Source: Allomuricauda sp. CP2A (GTDB taxonomy: Bacteria; Bacteroidota; Bacteroidia; Flavobacteriales; Flavobacteriaceae). Taken from it: a stretch of DNA of 32,286 bases. The stretch lies in assembly GCF_001683915.1 (NCBI RefSeq), contig NZ_LXTT01000128.1, forward strand, positions 1 through 32,286. Direction: 5' to 3'. Positions 7,041 to 14,399 of this stretch are shown in pieces. The translations under genes were made by a program, and so were the position numbers. Under the pieces are notes generated by a model, which had not been told where the DNA came from, did not search any database, and saw nothing but the letters and a program-made list of their open reading frames with translations. Position 1 is the first letter of the stretch; every line of letters begins with the position of its first letter.

Positions 7041-7416
7041 CTACATCGTTATGTAAGCTATAATGTCCAACTGATTATTGTGCTCCCAGGGTTCTACTGA
7101 ATGGACCAAGGTAATGGGATAGCTTCCTTTATCCCTTCCCTTAATTAAACCTATGGTTCCATTATGGGCATGGACACCAAAAAAAGAGTGGGGAACATGT
7201 TTTTTATCTAGGGTATTACTTTTAAAATTCTTTTTTGCCAAACTCACTATCAATGAACCGCGATTTGTTCTTAGCGTTACTGAAGGAATAGGATAGACTT
7301 GGGATAATTATGTCCACCACAATGATATATTTGATGGTGGTAAAAAATTCCCCTTCCCCAAAGGTCGTGAAAGCTACTCTTTGCTGCCCAAAAGCAAAAG
7401 ATTGATATTTTGCCAC
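7041..7416 (-). pseudogene. Possible frameshifted small gene, family unknown
   Basis: Two leftward frames overlap at 7222-7253. The upstream one (7416 to 7222) ends with SRFIDSEFGKKEF and a stop right after the A-rich run GGCAAAAAAGAATTTT. The downstream one continues KKNFKSNTLDKKHVPHSFF and stays open to 7041. One base lost in the A run would fuse them into a protein of about 120 residues. Both halves have a plausible protein-like composition, but I do not recognise any family. It may equally be chance open frames in the 560-nt gap between parB and the next gene. Nothing else was seen in that gap. Confidence 0.25.
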
Positions 7417-7538
7417 CGCAAGGTGGTGCTCAGGCGATTGTCCAAAAAGGTCTTTCGAAACGTTAGGTCGAGGGAATTTGGTTTAAAAATAAACGGGACA
7501 AGAGCATACTATCCTTTTTTATCTGCCGTTGGGTAAAT

Positions 7539-8345
7539 ATGGAATTACATGTAAGAAAGAGATTTTGTTCCATTTGTTTAATGGGATTGCTTGGTATTTT
7601 GGGTCTTGGCTGCAGTGCCGACTCGGGACAAGCGGATGATGGAAATGGATTGAACGACACAATGGATGTTTCACAGAACCGTAAGTCCGTCGGGGATTCG
7701 GCCGCAGATCTGTTGGATGGTTCCCGTTTTCCAGCACTGCACCTTGAAATATTCTATGTGGAAGGTCTAAAGCCCAGTGCAACAACCTTGGACAATTTTG
7801 AGTCCTTCTTGATGGAACGGCTCCATAAACCCGATGGGGTTACCATTGCGCTTACAGAGATTTCATCCCCAGGGCAGGCCGTTTATTCCATTACGGATAT
7901 CAGGAACTTGGAGGATGATATACGTACAGCCTATAACCAAGAGGGTATCCTAAAGGTTTTTGGCCTTTTTATTGATGGGGAATATTCCGAGAACACGGAA
8001 AACGGTTCCGTATTGGGGGTAGCCTACAGGAACACCTCCTTTGTCATCTTTGCGGATACCATCCGGGAATTTAGCGGACAACCCTTGGCCCCGAGCACTG
8101 CGGTTCTGGAGACCACGGTCCTTGACCATGAGTTTGGACATCTATTGGGATTGGTAAATGCCGGTACCCCATTGCAAAGTACGCATCAGGATGAGCCACA
8201 CGGAAAGCATTGTACCACTGAGGATTGTCTGATGTATTGGACAGCGGAAACCGGTGAGGGGCTCATCAATATGATCAGTGGCGGCACCATTCCAGGATTG
8301 GATGCCGCCTGTTTGGCAGATTTACAGGCCAATGGTGGCAAATAA
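7539..8345 (+). CDS. Secreted zincin-type metallopeptidase lipoprotein
   Basis: A 268-aa lipoprotein: a basic start, a hydrophobic segment and lipobox LGLGC (Cys25), so it is probably anchored in the outer or inner membrane outside the cytoplasm. The zinc motif HEFGHLLGLVNAGT begins at His197 with His201 as second ligand; the position that holds His/Asp in metzincins is Asn207. His216 (STHQDEPHGKHC) may complete the site, and CLMYW further on looks like a Met-turn. The two Cys around it (HCTTEDC) may form a disulfide. This pattern fits Bacteroidota membrane-metalloprotease-like lipoproteins. It converges on the DUF4382 gene with a shared terminator. Substrate unknown; peptidase activity inferred from the motif. 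Confidence 0.75.
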   Translation: MELHVRKRFCSICLMGLLGILGLGCSADSGQADDGNGLNDTMDVSQNRKSVGDSAADLLDGSRFPALHLEIFYVEGLKPSATTLDNFESFLMERLHKPDGVTIALTEISSPGQAVYSITDIRNLEDDIRTAYNQEGILKVFGLFIDGEYSENTENGSVLGVAYRNTSFVIFADTIREFSGQPLAPSTAVLETTVLDHEFGHLLGLVNAGTPLQSTHQDEPHGKHCTTEDCLMYWTAETGEGLINMISGGTIPGLDAACLADLQANGGK

Positions 8346-8360
8346 AACCTTTGACAATAA

Positions 8361-8385
8361 AAAAAGCCCCGTTCTGGGGCTTTTC
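8361..8385. terminator. Bidirectional terminator between convergent lipoprotein genes
   Basis: AAAAAGCCCC (8361-8370), loop GTTCT and GGGGCTTTT (8377-8385) make a perfect stem with A and T tracts on both sides, so it can serve the gene ending at 8345 and the one ending at 8408. Confidence 0.88.
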
Positions 8386-8407
8386 TTGTTATAATCGATG
8401 GGATTGC

Positions 8408-9361
8408 CTATAGCGAAGCGGTCCCGGTCACGGTGACATTGGCGCTCAACTGTAGGGCCGATGTGATATTGATGGCCCCCAGGTCGAGACCTGTGGTGGA
8501 CTCCACTTCCAATTGTGAGTTGAAATAAAACTCAGTACCATCTTGGGTATAGGAAGCAAAGATGAGTTCATACTCCCCTTCGGCCAAAAAGTTAAGGCTA
8601 TAGGAGTTGTTGATTCCGCCCACTTCAGCACTGGTCACGGCATTGGCGAACCTGATACTGCTCTCACCCTGGCCCTGGGTCTCCACTTCGGCATTGTATG
8701 TGCCCTTTTCATAGGCATACACCACAATTTTATCGGAAGTATCTTGGGAATCGTTGACCGTACCCGAAATCTCTCCCGTCGCTTCTTTGTTTACGGTCCG
8801 AATACCTGCGGAAAGCTCTGAAAGCGTCACGAAATCAAAGTCTGATTCCAAGGTCCCCTGTTCTTCCTTTATGGTCTTTCGCAGGTCGAAATCGATGATG
8901 ATCTCATTGGTATTGGTGGCAAAGACCTCGAAACTATCAGTGATATTGATGGACTGTGAGGTCGACGCGATCTTGTCCTTGGTCCCATCGGCCATTTCCA
9001 CATAACATCCCGGGGCATTGCCATCCATATCGGAATCATAGTCCAGTACAAGTTCCAAATTGGAATAGGTTCCCGCTTCCATGTCAAGATTGCCCAAAGT
9101 TTTGGTCTGCCCGTTGACCAAGGCCGAAAGGTCAAAAGTGGTCTTGGAGAACCCCTCAATGGAGTTTCCGTCCACCTTTACATCGGAGACCGTGATGAAC
9201 ACAGCTTCCACGTTCGCATTGTCAATGGGTGCATCGGTCATTTTAAGGGTTGTTTGATAAGATTCCTTCTCTACATTGTCATTTTCATTGTTGTCACTAC
9301 AGGATACTATCAAAAGCATTGTTCCAAAGATAATTCCCAAGTTTTTCAAAAGGGTCTTCAT
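8408..9361 (-). CDS. DUF4382-domain lipoprotein
   Basis: A 317-aa lipoprotein with signal peptide and lipobox (LLIVSC, Cys21), followed by an acidic Asn/Asp/Glu linker. Residues of about 36-190 match the DUF4382 pattern: KMTDAPIDNANVEAVFITVSDVKVDG, then a region with SALVNGQTKTLGNLDMEAGTYSNL. The rest is beta-rich and resembles a carboxypeptidase-regulatory or Ig-like domain (GEISGTVNDSQDTSDKIVVY). DUF4382 proteins are surface or periplasmic proteins of unknown function. The gene stands alone between two non-coding regions. On its upstream side (leftward strand) TTTG and TATATTAC lie near 9420-9400 as a weak promoter. Probably structural or binding rather than enzymatic; not obviously tied to metals. 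Confidence 0.82.
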   Translation of the reverse strand: MKTLLKNLGIIFGTMLLIVSCSDNNENDNVEKESYQTTLKMTDAPIDNANVEAVFITVSDVKVDGNSIEGFSKTTFDLSALVNGQTKTLGNLDMEAGTYSNLELVLDYDSDMDGNAPGCYVEMADGTKDKIASTSQSINITDSFEVFATNTNEIIIDFDLRKTIKEEQGTLESDFDFVTLSELSAGIRTVNKEATGEISGTVNDSQDTSDKIVVYAYEKGTYNAEVETQGQGESSIRFANAVTSAEVGGINNSYSLNFLAEGEYELIFASYTQDGTEFYFNSQLEVESTTGLDLGAINITSALQLSANVTVTGTASL

Positions 9362-9804
9362 AAAAATTAAGATTTAAGGATTTATTATTTGTTTCAGTAA
9401 TATAACAATTGGCATACGTCAAACCCTACTTGGGTCAAACAGGCCCAATACAATGCCGACTTCATGGAATGATGGTTCGGACTCCCTACGATAGGGCTCA
9501 CAGATGATACGGCATACTTAGAAACACATTGGATTTTTTTGATTAAAGAGGTCAAGGGTCCTGGTCCGTATACGTAGAACAATGGTTCTGATATTTTAAA
9601 TCAATGAAGGTTCGATCATTTACGTTTTTCGATTGGATTGTTCAAACAACAAGCGGGAAAGTGAACCTTGAAATTTGGGACAAAAACATGATTCTGGGAA
9701 TCTTGTTTTCAGTAATGGCTTAATCGGTTTCCCGCTCAGTTTAAAGGATGGTCGTTTTGTAAAGCGAACTTTTTAAGGAACAAGTGAATTGTCCAATGTC
9801 CCCA
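9362..9804. other. Intergenic region with one compound hairpin
   Basis: No protein-like frame was seen. ATGCCG (9453-9458) pairs with CGGCAT (9510-9515), enclosing a second hairpin CCCTA-CGA-TAGGG (9484-9496). There is no T run, so this is not an obvious terminator. Nothing else was recognised. Confidence 0.4.
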
Positions 9805-10632
9805 CTATTTTCTGGACCAGATTAAAATTGCGTTCTCCTTAAAATTCGTGCTGTATAGGTATTCCCCGTCGAATTGCACATCCGTTGGATACTTGATGCT
9901 TTCGGTCAAGACTTGCCGCAATGATCCATCAAAGTTGTAAATCAACACCCGGCCATTTTCTTGGTCGGTAATTGCGAACTCCCTTCCCCCCATTGCAATA
10001 CCGGAAGCGACGTTCATTTTTTCATTTCCACCAATGGTTTTTAGGTGTGTTCCATCGAACCCGAAGACCTGTATTCTGCTGTTGTACGCATCGGCCACAT
10101 ATATCCTGTTATCCTTCATCTTTACGTCTATCGGATAGTACAGCTCCCCATCTTTGTGCCCCTGCCTACCAATAGTGAAGCATTCATTCGGTGTCTGTAC
10201 GATGATTCGGTGGTTATAAAAATCGGCTACAAGAACTGTATCTCCGTAAATGGAAACCCCTGCTGGGGCCTGTGGTCTTTTGGATAGTTTCAAAGGCCAT
10301 CTTTTGTCATCTCTATATTGCCAGATGGTGTCCGTCAAAAATTCGGGAATAAACAGGGTGCCATTGTCAGTATGGATGTTCATTGGTCGCTGGATACCAG
10401 TAATCGAATCCAACAGCTCTCCGTCCCGGTCGATCTTGTAAAGCCTAAAATAATCAGGATCGGAAAACCATATCGCATCACCATCTTTGGCCAAAGCCAA
10501 GGGTCGGGCTTTCTCGGGCAGCATGATCTTCCGTTCGAACTGCCATTGTTTCTCGGGCTGCTCACAACTTGACATAAGGGACAGTAAAAAAACAACCTGA
10601 ATAATATGTGCGGGTCTAATATTCATATCCAT
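9805..10632 (-). CDS. NHL-repeat beta-propeller lipoprotein
   Basis: A 275-aa lipoprotein (LSLMSSC, lipobox Cys23) whose mature part is made of NHL-like blades: PAGVSIYGDTVLVADFYNHR, YPIDVKMKDNRIYVADAYNS, GIAMGGREFAITDQENGR and YPTDVQFDGEYLYSTNF. This fits a six-bladed propeller outside the cytoplasm. Such propellers bind proteins or small ligands and some are enzymes; nothing here tells which. It overlaps the end of the MerT-like gene by 17 nt and is last in the thioredoxin-barrel-HMA-MerT operon, so a role in metal handling or sensing at the envelope is inferred from context only. Confidence 0.78.
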   Translation of the reverse strand: MDMNIRPAHIIQVVFLLSLMSSCEQPEKQWQFERKIMLPEKARPLALAKDGDAIWFSDPDYFRLYKIDRDGELLDSITGIQRPMNIHTDNGTLFIPEFLTDTIWQYRDDKRWPLKLSKRPQAPAGVSIYGDTVLVADFYNHRIIVQTPNECFTIGRQGHKDGELYYPIDVKMKDNRIYVADAYNSRIQVFGFDGTHLKTIGGNEKMNVASGIAMGGREFAITDQENGRVLIYNFDGSLRQVLTESIKYPTDVQFDGEYLYSTNFKENAILIWSRK

Positions 10633-10957
10633 AGTTTACTATCGTAAGTATTAAAACCAGAAATGTAACGGTCCAAAGCGTCCACGAATTAATGTGGTGC
10701 TTTTGTCCATGGTTTTGACAAGGACCTGCATTCCCACATTTCCTTTCATTTTTGATGTTTTTAAAATGGGCGAACCCAAGCGTTCCTGCCGAAATAGTGG
10801 TCAGATAGGGCTGCACGGGATGTACCCATTCAAAATTCCCACCCAAGAAACCCAGTCCCGCCACGACCGACAACAAGGTCGGGGCCAAACAGCACATTAC
10901 CGGAAGAAGGGCCGCTACCAAGCTGGTGCCCAATACCATTTTGAGAATTACTTTCAT
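10616..10957 (-). CDS. MerT-like inner-membrane metal transporter
   Basis: A 113-aa protein with three predicted membrane segments (about 8-38, 45-63 and 93-110). The cysteine layout is that of MerT: a vicinal pair CC at 22-23 in the first segment and two more, C74 and C80 (KCGNAGPC), in the loop between segments two and three. MerT passes Hg(II) from a periplasmic MerP-like HMA protein to the cytoplasm. I chose the ATG at 10957 (MKVILKM) because it clears the upstream stop and places CC where MerT has it; a start at 10993 would overlap the HMA gene by 31 nt. Neighbouring HMA and thioredoxin genes support a metal relay. The metal is not certain, since no merA is present. Confidence 0.75.
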   Translation of the reverse strand: MKVILKMVLGTSLVAALLPVMCCLAPTLLSVVAGLGFLGGNFEWVHPVQPYLTTISAGTLGFAHFKNIKNERKCGNAGPCQNHGQKHHINSWTLWTVTFLVLILTIVNYGYEY

Positions 10958-10962
10958 AAGGC

Positions 10963-11448
10963 CTATTCTATTTTGGACAGTATGATCTCCCATTGGTCCG
11001 AGAGATTATCATCATCTTCATCCTGTACCGTGCCACTTAGCGTTGTCCTGCCCACCGCCAATTTTTGAACCAATTCGATTGATGTATCCTGCGATACCGC
11101 AAACCGTTCGTTATCGGTCTCGATGTACCATTGGCCATCCTCTTTCGTTGCGTTACCCATTAGAACCACTTCGGCTTTCTTTGCCGAAAAACCGTTCTTT
11201 TTGACCTCTTCCTGAATGCTACGTAAGGTAAGGTCATTTTTTTCGGCCAATCCCAAATACGCTTTTCCATCGTTCAGGCTGACGCGAACCTCCTGAAGCC
11301 CGTCCATCTTTTTCAACCCGCGTTCCAATCCATAGGCACAGGGCGCGCAGTCCATTCCATAGACTTCTTGGTCAACCCTGGCGATTTGGCCGCTTATCGT
11401 GCCTATTCCAAGAATACCGATCAGGGCCATCATTTTGATGTTTTTCAT
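10963..11448 (-). CDS. Exported heavy-metal-associated (HMA) domain protein
   Basis: A 161-aa protein with an N-terminal signal peptide (about 1-20, ending GTISG) and then an HMA fold with metal site GMDCAPC (Cys34, Cys37) at about 26-92. The remaining 70 residues form a second small beta-rich region (DGQWYIETDNERFAVSQ) that I do not recognise. In mer systems the periplasmic HMA protein MerP hands metal to MerT; here the MerT-like gene starts 5 nt downstream. It lies 28 nt after the outer-membrane barrel gene. Role as periplasmic metal carrier is inferred from the motif, signal and neighbours. Confidence 0.82.
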   Translation of the reverse strand: MKNIKMMALIGILGIGTISGQIARVDQEVYGMDCAPCAYGLERGLKKMDGLQEVRVSLNDGKAYLGLAEKNDLTLRSIQEEVKKNGFSAKKAEVVLMGNATKEDGQWYIETDNERFAVSQDTSIELVQKLAVGRTTLSGTVQDEDDDNLSDQWEIILSKIE

Positions 11449-11476
11449 TATATGTGCTTTTTAATTTATACTGTGT

Positions 11477-12340
11477 TTACAACCAATAACTTAAATTTAC
11501 GGCAATCCGATACCTTTCTTTTACCCAACCGGGTGTCAAATCCTGTACTACTGGAACCATCGCACCAAAGGATATGCCCCAAGCACCGTAAAGTCCTAGG
11601 AAAGAAGGTCCCACCAAAACCTTTGTACTGCGCGTATCGCTCAAATCCAGTTGTCCATCAATTTTATTGACTCCAGGGAATTCGGCCAATGATTCGATAA
11701 AGATGCGCCAATCGGGTTTTGGGTAATCACCCAAAAAGATATTGGGCCGGTACCCCACAACGGCACTCGCATAGGGCAGGTCGCCCAATCGTTCGTCATC
11801 TCTTTCAAAATAATATTGGTAACCGCCACCGATCCATGCATACCAAGTGCGTGAGGCATAGCCCGTGGAAATGGCTGCATGTATAGCGTTGCCGACATTG
11901 ACCTGTCCCCTGACATTATCGGTAGGAGTGGAAACACCCACGATGGCAGTGGACTCAAACCGCTTTCCCACACCAAAGGCGTTCGAGAAAAAACGGTACC
12001 AAAGGGAAGCCTCGATATCCCCATTGGCGGGCATATTGCTATTGCCCCGTGTCCTTGGCGTCTCGCCCAACCGTTCTATCAGTGTGGGCGTGGTAAGGTT
12101 TACCTGTAGATCTTCTGTAATGCCATAGGAAAATAGGTAGCGCAACATATAGGAGGTTTCGGTTTCTGTGCCTAGGCTCATCCCGGCCACGTTCAAATCC
12201 ACACCGCCTTTGGCAAGGGTCGGTGTCTGTAGCCCATAGAGGGGGCCGTGGCCCTGGGCCATCACCGATCCTGATATGGCCAATAGCAATATCAATTTGA
12301 CATAGCGAATGTTCAGGGATATTCTGCAAATCATATGCAA
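11477..12340 (-). CDS. Outer-membrane beta-barrel protein, transporter-like
   Basis: A 287-aa protein with signal peptide (LILLLAISGSVMAQ, cleavage about residue 29) and a mature part of alternating amphipathic strands rich in Gly, Tyr and Trp. It ends in NLSYWL, an aromatic/hydrophobic C-terminus like those of outer-membrane barrels. It resembles barrel proteins often labelled 'transporter' beside metal genes in Bacteroidota, which take part in metal passage across the outer membrane only by inference. It starts 11 nt after the thioredoxin-like stop and leads into the HMA gene, so it is co-transcribed. A second ATG two codons downstream is an equally good start. Confidence 0.7.
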   Translation of the reverse strand: MHMICRISLNIRYVKLILLLAISGSVMAQGHGPLYGLQTPTLAKGGVDLNVAGMSLGTETETSYMLRYLFSYGITEDLQVNLTTPTLIERLGETPRTRGNSNMPANGDIEASLWYRFFSNAFGVGKRFESTAIVGVSTPTDNVRGQVNVGNAIHAAISTGYASRTWYAWIGGGYQYYFERDDERLGDLPYASAVVGYRPNIFLGDYPKPDWRIFIESLAEFPGVNKIDGQLDLSDTRSTKVLVGPSFLGLYGAWGISFGAMVPVVQDLTPGWVKERYRIAVNLSYWL

Positions 12341-12351
12341 ACACTTTTCAA

Positions 12352-12621
12352 TTATGACTGCCCAATTCCTGCTTCCACCAATTCCATTTCGGTAATGGCC
12401 GAATCCTTACAGCATTCCAAGAGCTCACCGTTCACGACCACAGCAGGCACTTTCTTGATGCCGTATTCATCCAACTTATCAAGACAGGTCTTGTCCTCAC
12501 ATAGCCTGACCAGATCATAGGTCGTTACCTCACATGTATCGCAGGCCAGTTCCTTTATCTTTTTGACCACGGGGTCACAGACCGGACAATTGGCCGTAAA
12601 TACTTCTACTTGACGTTTCAT
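12352..12621 (-). CDS. Cysteine-rich thioredoxin/glutaredoxin-fold protein
   Basis: An 89-aa thioredoxin-fold protein with an active-site-like NCPVC (Cys12, Cys15), the fold's cis-Pro region (VPAVVVNG, Pro59) and six further cysteines: C27 and C30 (CDTC), C41 and C46 (CEDKTC), C70 and C71 (ECC). No signal peptide is visible, so it is probably cytoplasmic. It is first gene of the barrel-HMA-MerT-NHL operon and has its own promoter with the same motif as the csoR-like gene. Eight Cys in 89 residues suggests metal binding or dithiol reduction of a metal-bound partner. Similar small thioredoxins occur in mer-type clusters; exact role unknown. Confidence 0.75.
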   Translation of the reverse strand: MKRQVEVFTANCPVCDPVVKKIKELACDTCEVTTYDLVRLCEDKTCLDKLDEYGIKKVPAVVVNGELLECCKDSAITEMELVEAGIGQS

Positions 12622-12682
12622 GTTTCTGTTTTTTAAATAGTTTAAAATTTCCTGTACGCGACATGGAATTCAAACAATGCAT

Positions 12683-12711
12683 CAAAGGTAGAATGGTGGG
12701 TAGGGTGGTCT
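12683..12711 (-). promoter_or_regulatory. Promoter and putative CsoR-like operator of the thioredoxin operon
   Basis: On the leftward strand TACCTTTG (12690 to 12683) matches the -7 consensus exactly. Eleven bases upstream lies the motif written AGGGTGGTCT on the + strand (12702-12711), where the -33 region is expected. The same motif at the same 11-bp distance precedes the csoR-like gene (13179-13188), which suggests common repression by its product. Confidence 0.6.
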
Positions 12712-12724
12712 CCAAATAAAATTT

Positions 12725-12753
12725 CAAAAAAAAAAGCCCGCATCGTGCAGGCC
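12725..12753 (-). terminator. Terminator after the csoR-like gene
   Basis: Read leftward, GCCTGCA, loop CGA and TGCGGGC form a stem with one mismatch-type pair, followed by about ten T. It separates the csoR-like transcript from the thioredoxin operon. Confidence 0.75.
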
Positions 12754-12780
12754 ATCCAATCGGTAGTGATTATGGGGAGG

Positions 12781-13143
12781 TCAAGCATTTTTGTAGTTTT
12801 CGAGTTTGGCCTTGAGCGCATCTATTTCCTTCATCTTTTCCGTTAGGCTGTCCAATTCCAAATCTGGAAATTGCTTTCGTATAAATTCGATACGTTCTTC
12901 ATTGCCGCAATTTCCTGGACAGGCCTCGACAGTCTCGGATATCTTGATGGCGAGGGTCTTTCGATAGGTCTCATCGAGGAGCAGGTGATGTGCCTTGTCC
13001 AAGGCGTTCTTCACTGCTTTGAACTGTACCAAAATCTTCTCGGGGTCGGAACTTTCGTCCAATAACCTGACCAAACCGTTTACCTGTCCATTGATGCTTT
13101 GAAGTCTCGTTTTGATGTCCTGGCTTAAATCTTTTGGTATCAT
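12781..13143 (-). CDS. CsoR/RcnR-family metal-sensing repressor, atypical ligands
   Basis: A 120-aa all-helical protein of the CsoR/RcnR (DUF156) family. RLQSINGQVNGLVRLLDE (13-30) and KAVKNALDKAHHLLLDE (42-58) are the conserved helices 1 and 2 of these DNA-binding repressors. By hand alignment to CsoR, the three Cu(I) ligands Cys, His and Cys are replaced by Glu/Pro, Thr58-60 region and Thr63, so the classic site is lost. Instead there is a His pair (52-53) and a CPGNC pair (Cys75, Cys79). The C-terminus (about 80-120) is an added helix. It has its own promoter with a motif shared with the next operon and so likely represses both. The metal sensed is unknown and may differ from copper. Confidence 0.82.
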   Translation of the reverse strand: MIPKDLSQDIKTRLQSINGQVNGLVRLLDESSDPEKILVQFKAVKNALDKAHHLLLDETYRKTLAIKISETVEACPGNCGNEERIEFIRKQFPDLELDSLTEKMKEIDALKAKLENYKNA

Positions 13144-13159
13144 AATTTATATTTTATCT

Positions 13160-13193
13160 GCAATATATGGTTGTGAAAAGGGTGGTCTACCAC
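13160..13193 (-). promoter_or_regulatory. Promoter and putative autoregulatory operator of the csoR-like gene
   Basis: Leftward TATATTGC (13167 to 13160) is a partial -7 box. AGGGTGGTCT (13179-13188, + strand) lies exactly 11 bases further upstream, as at the thioredoxin promoter. Here the motif is part of an inverted repeat, GTGGT-CT-ACCAC (13182-13193). Confidence 0.55.
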
Positions 13194-13201
13194 TATTCTC
13201 G

Positions 13202-13408
13202 TCAACAACAGGAAGATTTATTCTGTATGGGTGGACAGGCGACAGAGCCATAGGAACAAAAAACACAGCAATCGCCTTCTTTAGGTCGAATTACTTCGTG
13301 ACAGTTTTTACATTCATAAAAGTACTGGCAAGCATCGGTTGGCATTTCTTCCTCTTCTTGGTACCCACATTTGGGACAGGTAATGGTAGATAATATTTTT
13401 GTATCCAT
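13202..13408 (-). CDS. Small GDCCVxC-motif cysteine-rich protein
   Basis: A 68-aa protein with an N-terminal zinc-ribbon-like pair of CxxC (Cys11/14 and Cys33/36) and the diagnostic GDCCVFCSYGSVACPPIQ at 46-62, then a final CC. This matches the GDCCVxC family, small putative heavy-metal-binding proteins found beside mercury and other metal resistance genes. No signal peptide, so cytoplasmic. It starts 1 nt after the merTP stop, so it is in the arsR-merTP operon. It probably binds or buffers the imported thiophilic metal; the reaction, if any, is not established. Confidence 0.85.
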   Translation of the reverse strand: MDTKILSTITCPKCGYQEEEEMPTDACQYFYECKNCHEVIRPKEGDCCVFCSYGSVACPPIQNKSSCC

Positions 13409-13409
13409 A

Positions 13410-14012
13410 TTATTCGGAAACGTTATAGCCCGTATTGTTGATGGCCTTTATGATTCGTTGCTCCGTAACTTTGGTACGGTCATATTTAACTGTAGTATTG
13501 CTTTTTTCATAGCTTGCTTTTACTGAAACGATACCGTCCAATTTGTTGACCTCGCTCTCAATGTGGTTTTCGCAGCCGGAACAGGTCATTCCTTCCACTG
13601 TAAAGGTTATATCTACCATGTTGTCCTGCTGCACATATATGATTTCCTTGGTCGGTTGGGCATAAAAAAGCCCTGAGAAATATGGAAATGCCAGCATCAG
13701 TCCCGCAAAGAGGGTAACAAATAGCAGGAACCTTTTTGATTGTAGAAAGGAAGGTTTTACATCATTTTCACAGGCACAATCAATTTCTTGCTGCGATTTT
13801 GACTTTAGCTTCTGGTACCAGGCAAATCCAAGTACCAATACGGTCAGGCCTATAAAAAATGGTCTGAAAGCTTCCAGCCATGCAAAGGTAGATGCCATTC
13901 CGCTGGTGCCCGCAATCAATGCAAGCACAGGTGTGATGCAGCATAATGAAGCTGTGATCGCTGTAAAAACTCCAGTGAACATTGCTGAATATGATGATTT
14001 TTCTATGTTCAT
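13410..14012 (-). CDS. merTP: MerTP: mercuric transporter fused to its HMA carrier domain
   Basis: A 200-aa fusion. Residues 1-120 are MerT-like: membrane segments around 12-40, 48-68 and 95-117, vicinal CC at 24-25 and a CAC pair (79, 81) in the cytoplasmic loop. Residues about 133-200 are a MerP-like HMA domain with GMTCSGC (141-147). The fusion captures Hg(II) or a similar thiophilic metal outside and delivers it across the inner membrane. I chose the ATG at 14012 over the TTG at 14021, since it lies 2 nt past the arsR stop and starts the usual MNIEKSS leader. Downstream is the GDCCVxC gene. No merA or merB is seen, so the fate of imported metal is open. Confidence 0.9.
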   Translation of the reverse strand: MNIEKSSYSAMFTGVFTAITASLCCITPVLALIAGTSGMASTFAWLEAFRPFFIGLTVLVLGFAWYQKLKSKSQQEIDCACENDVKPSFLQSKRFLLFVTLFAGLMLAFPYFSGLFYAQPTKEIIYVQQDNMVDITFTVEGMTCSGCENHIESEVNKLDGIVSVKASYEKSNTTVKYDRTKVTEQRIIKAINNTGYNVSE

Positions 14013-14013
14013 T

Positions 14014-14385
14014 CTATGCAACTTTTTTGTTTTCCTGAAGCCTGCTGAAGATGCCTTCCAACACCTCGCTTTGGCCTTTTACCAGTGAGTAATACAAGGT
14101 TTGACCTTCCCGTCTGGAGGTAATTAGACCAGCATCCTTCATCTTACGGATATGCTGCGAAATTGCGGGTACGGTCATTTCCAGTATATCTGAAAAATCA
14201 CAAGGGCAGAGCTCACCTTCCTTGTTCAGCAGGAAAAGAATCTTCAATCTGGTCTCATTTCCTGCTAGGGCCAGTACCTTACCAATAGTGTTGATTGAAT
14301 TCGAACTCATCCGTAGTGTCTCGCGACAGCGCATCAACTGCTTTTGGTCCGCCTCGGCGCGGGTGCAACTTAATTCAAGGGCCAT
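14014..14385 (-). CDS. ArsR-family metalloregulatory repressor
   Basis: A 123-aa ArsR/SmtB winged-helix repressor. The DNA-reading helix-turn-helix lies at about 66-88 (DILEMTVPAISQHIRKMKDAGLI), followed by the wing (TSRREGQTLYYSLVKG). GELCPCDF (58-64) is the ELCxC alpha-3 metal site of this family, and N-terminal Cys7 and Cys20 could add ligands. It starts the operon with merTP 1 nt behind it, so it is the expected controller, in place of MerR. The promoter 15 nt upstream has a palindrome over its -33 box. An internal ATG at residue 26 (MSSNSINTIG) is a possible alternative start, but the Cys-containing N-terminus looks genuine. Confidence 0.9.
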   Translation of the reverse strand: MALELSCTRAEADQKQLMRCRETLRMSSNSINTIGKVLALAGNETRLKILFLLNKEGELCPCDFSDILEMTVPAISQHIRKMKDAGLITSRREGQTLYYSLVKGQSEVLEGIFSRLQENKKVA

Positions 14386-14399
14386 GATAAAAATTTTAT

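Noticed and set aside
9805..14385. Search for merA, merB or MerR in the mercury-like cluster
   Set aside because: No flavin reductase, organomercury lyase or MerR-type frame exists; regulators are of ArsR and CsoR types.
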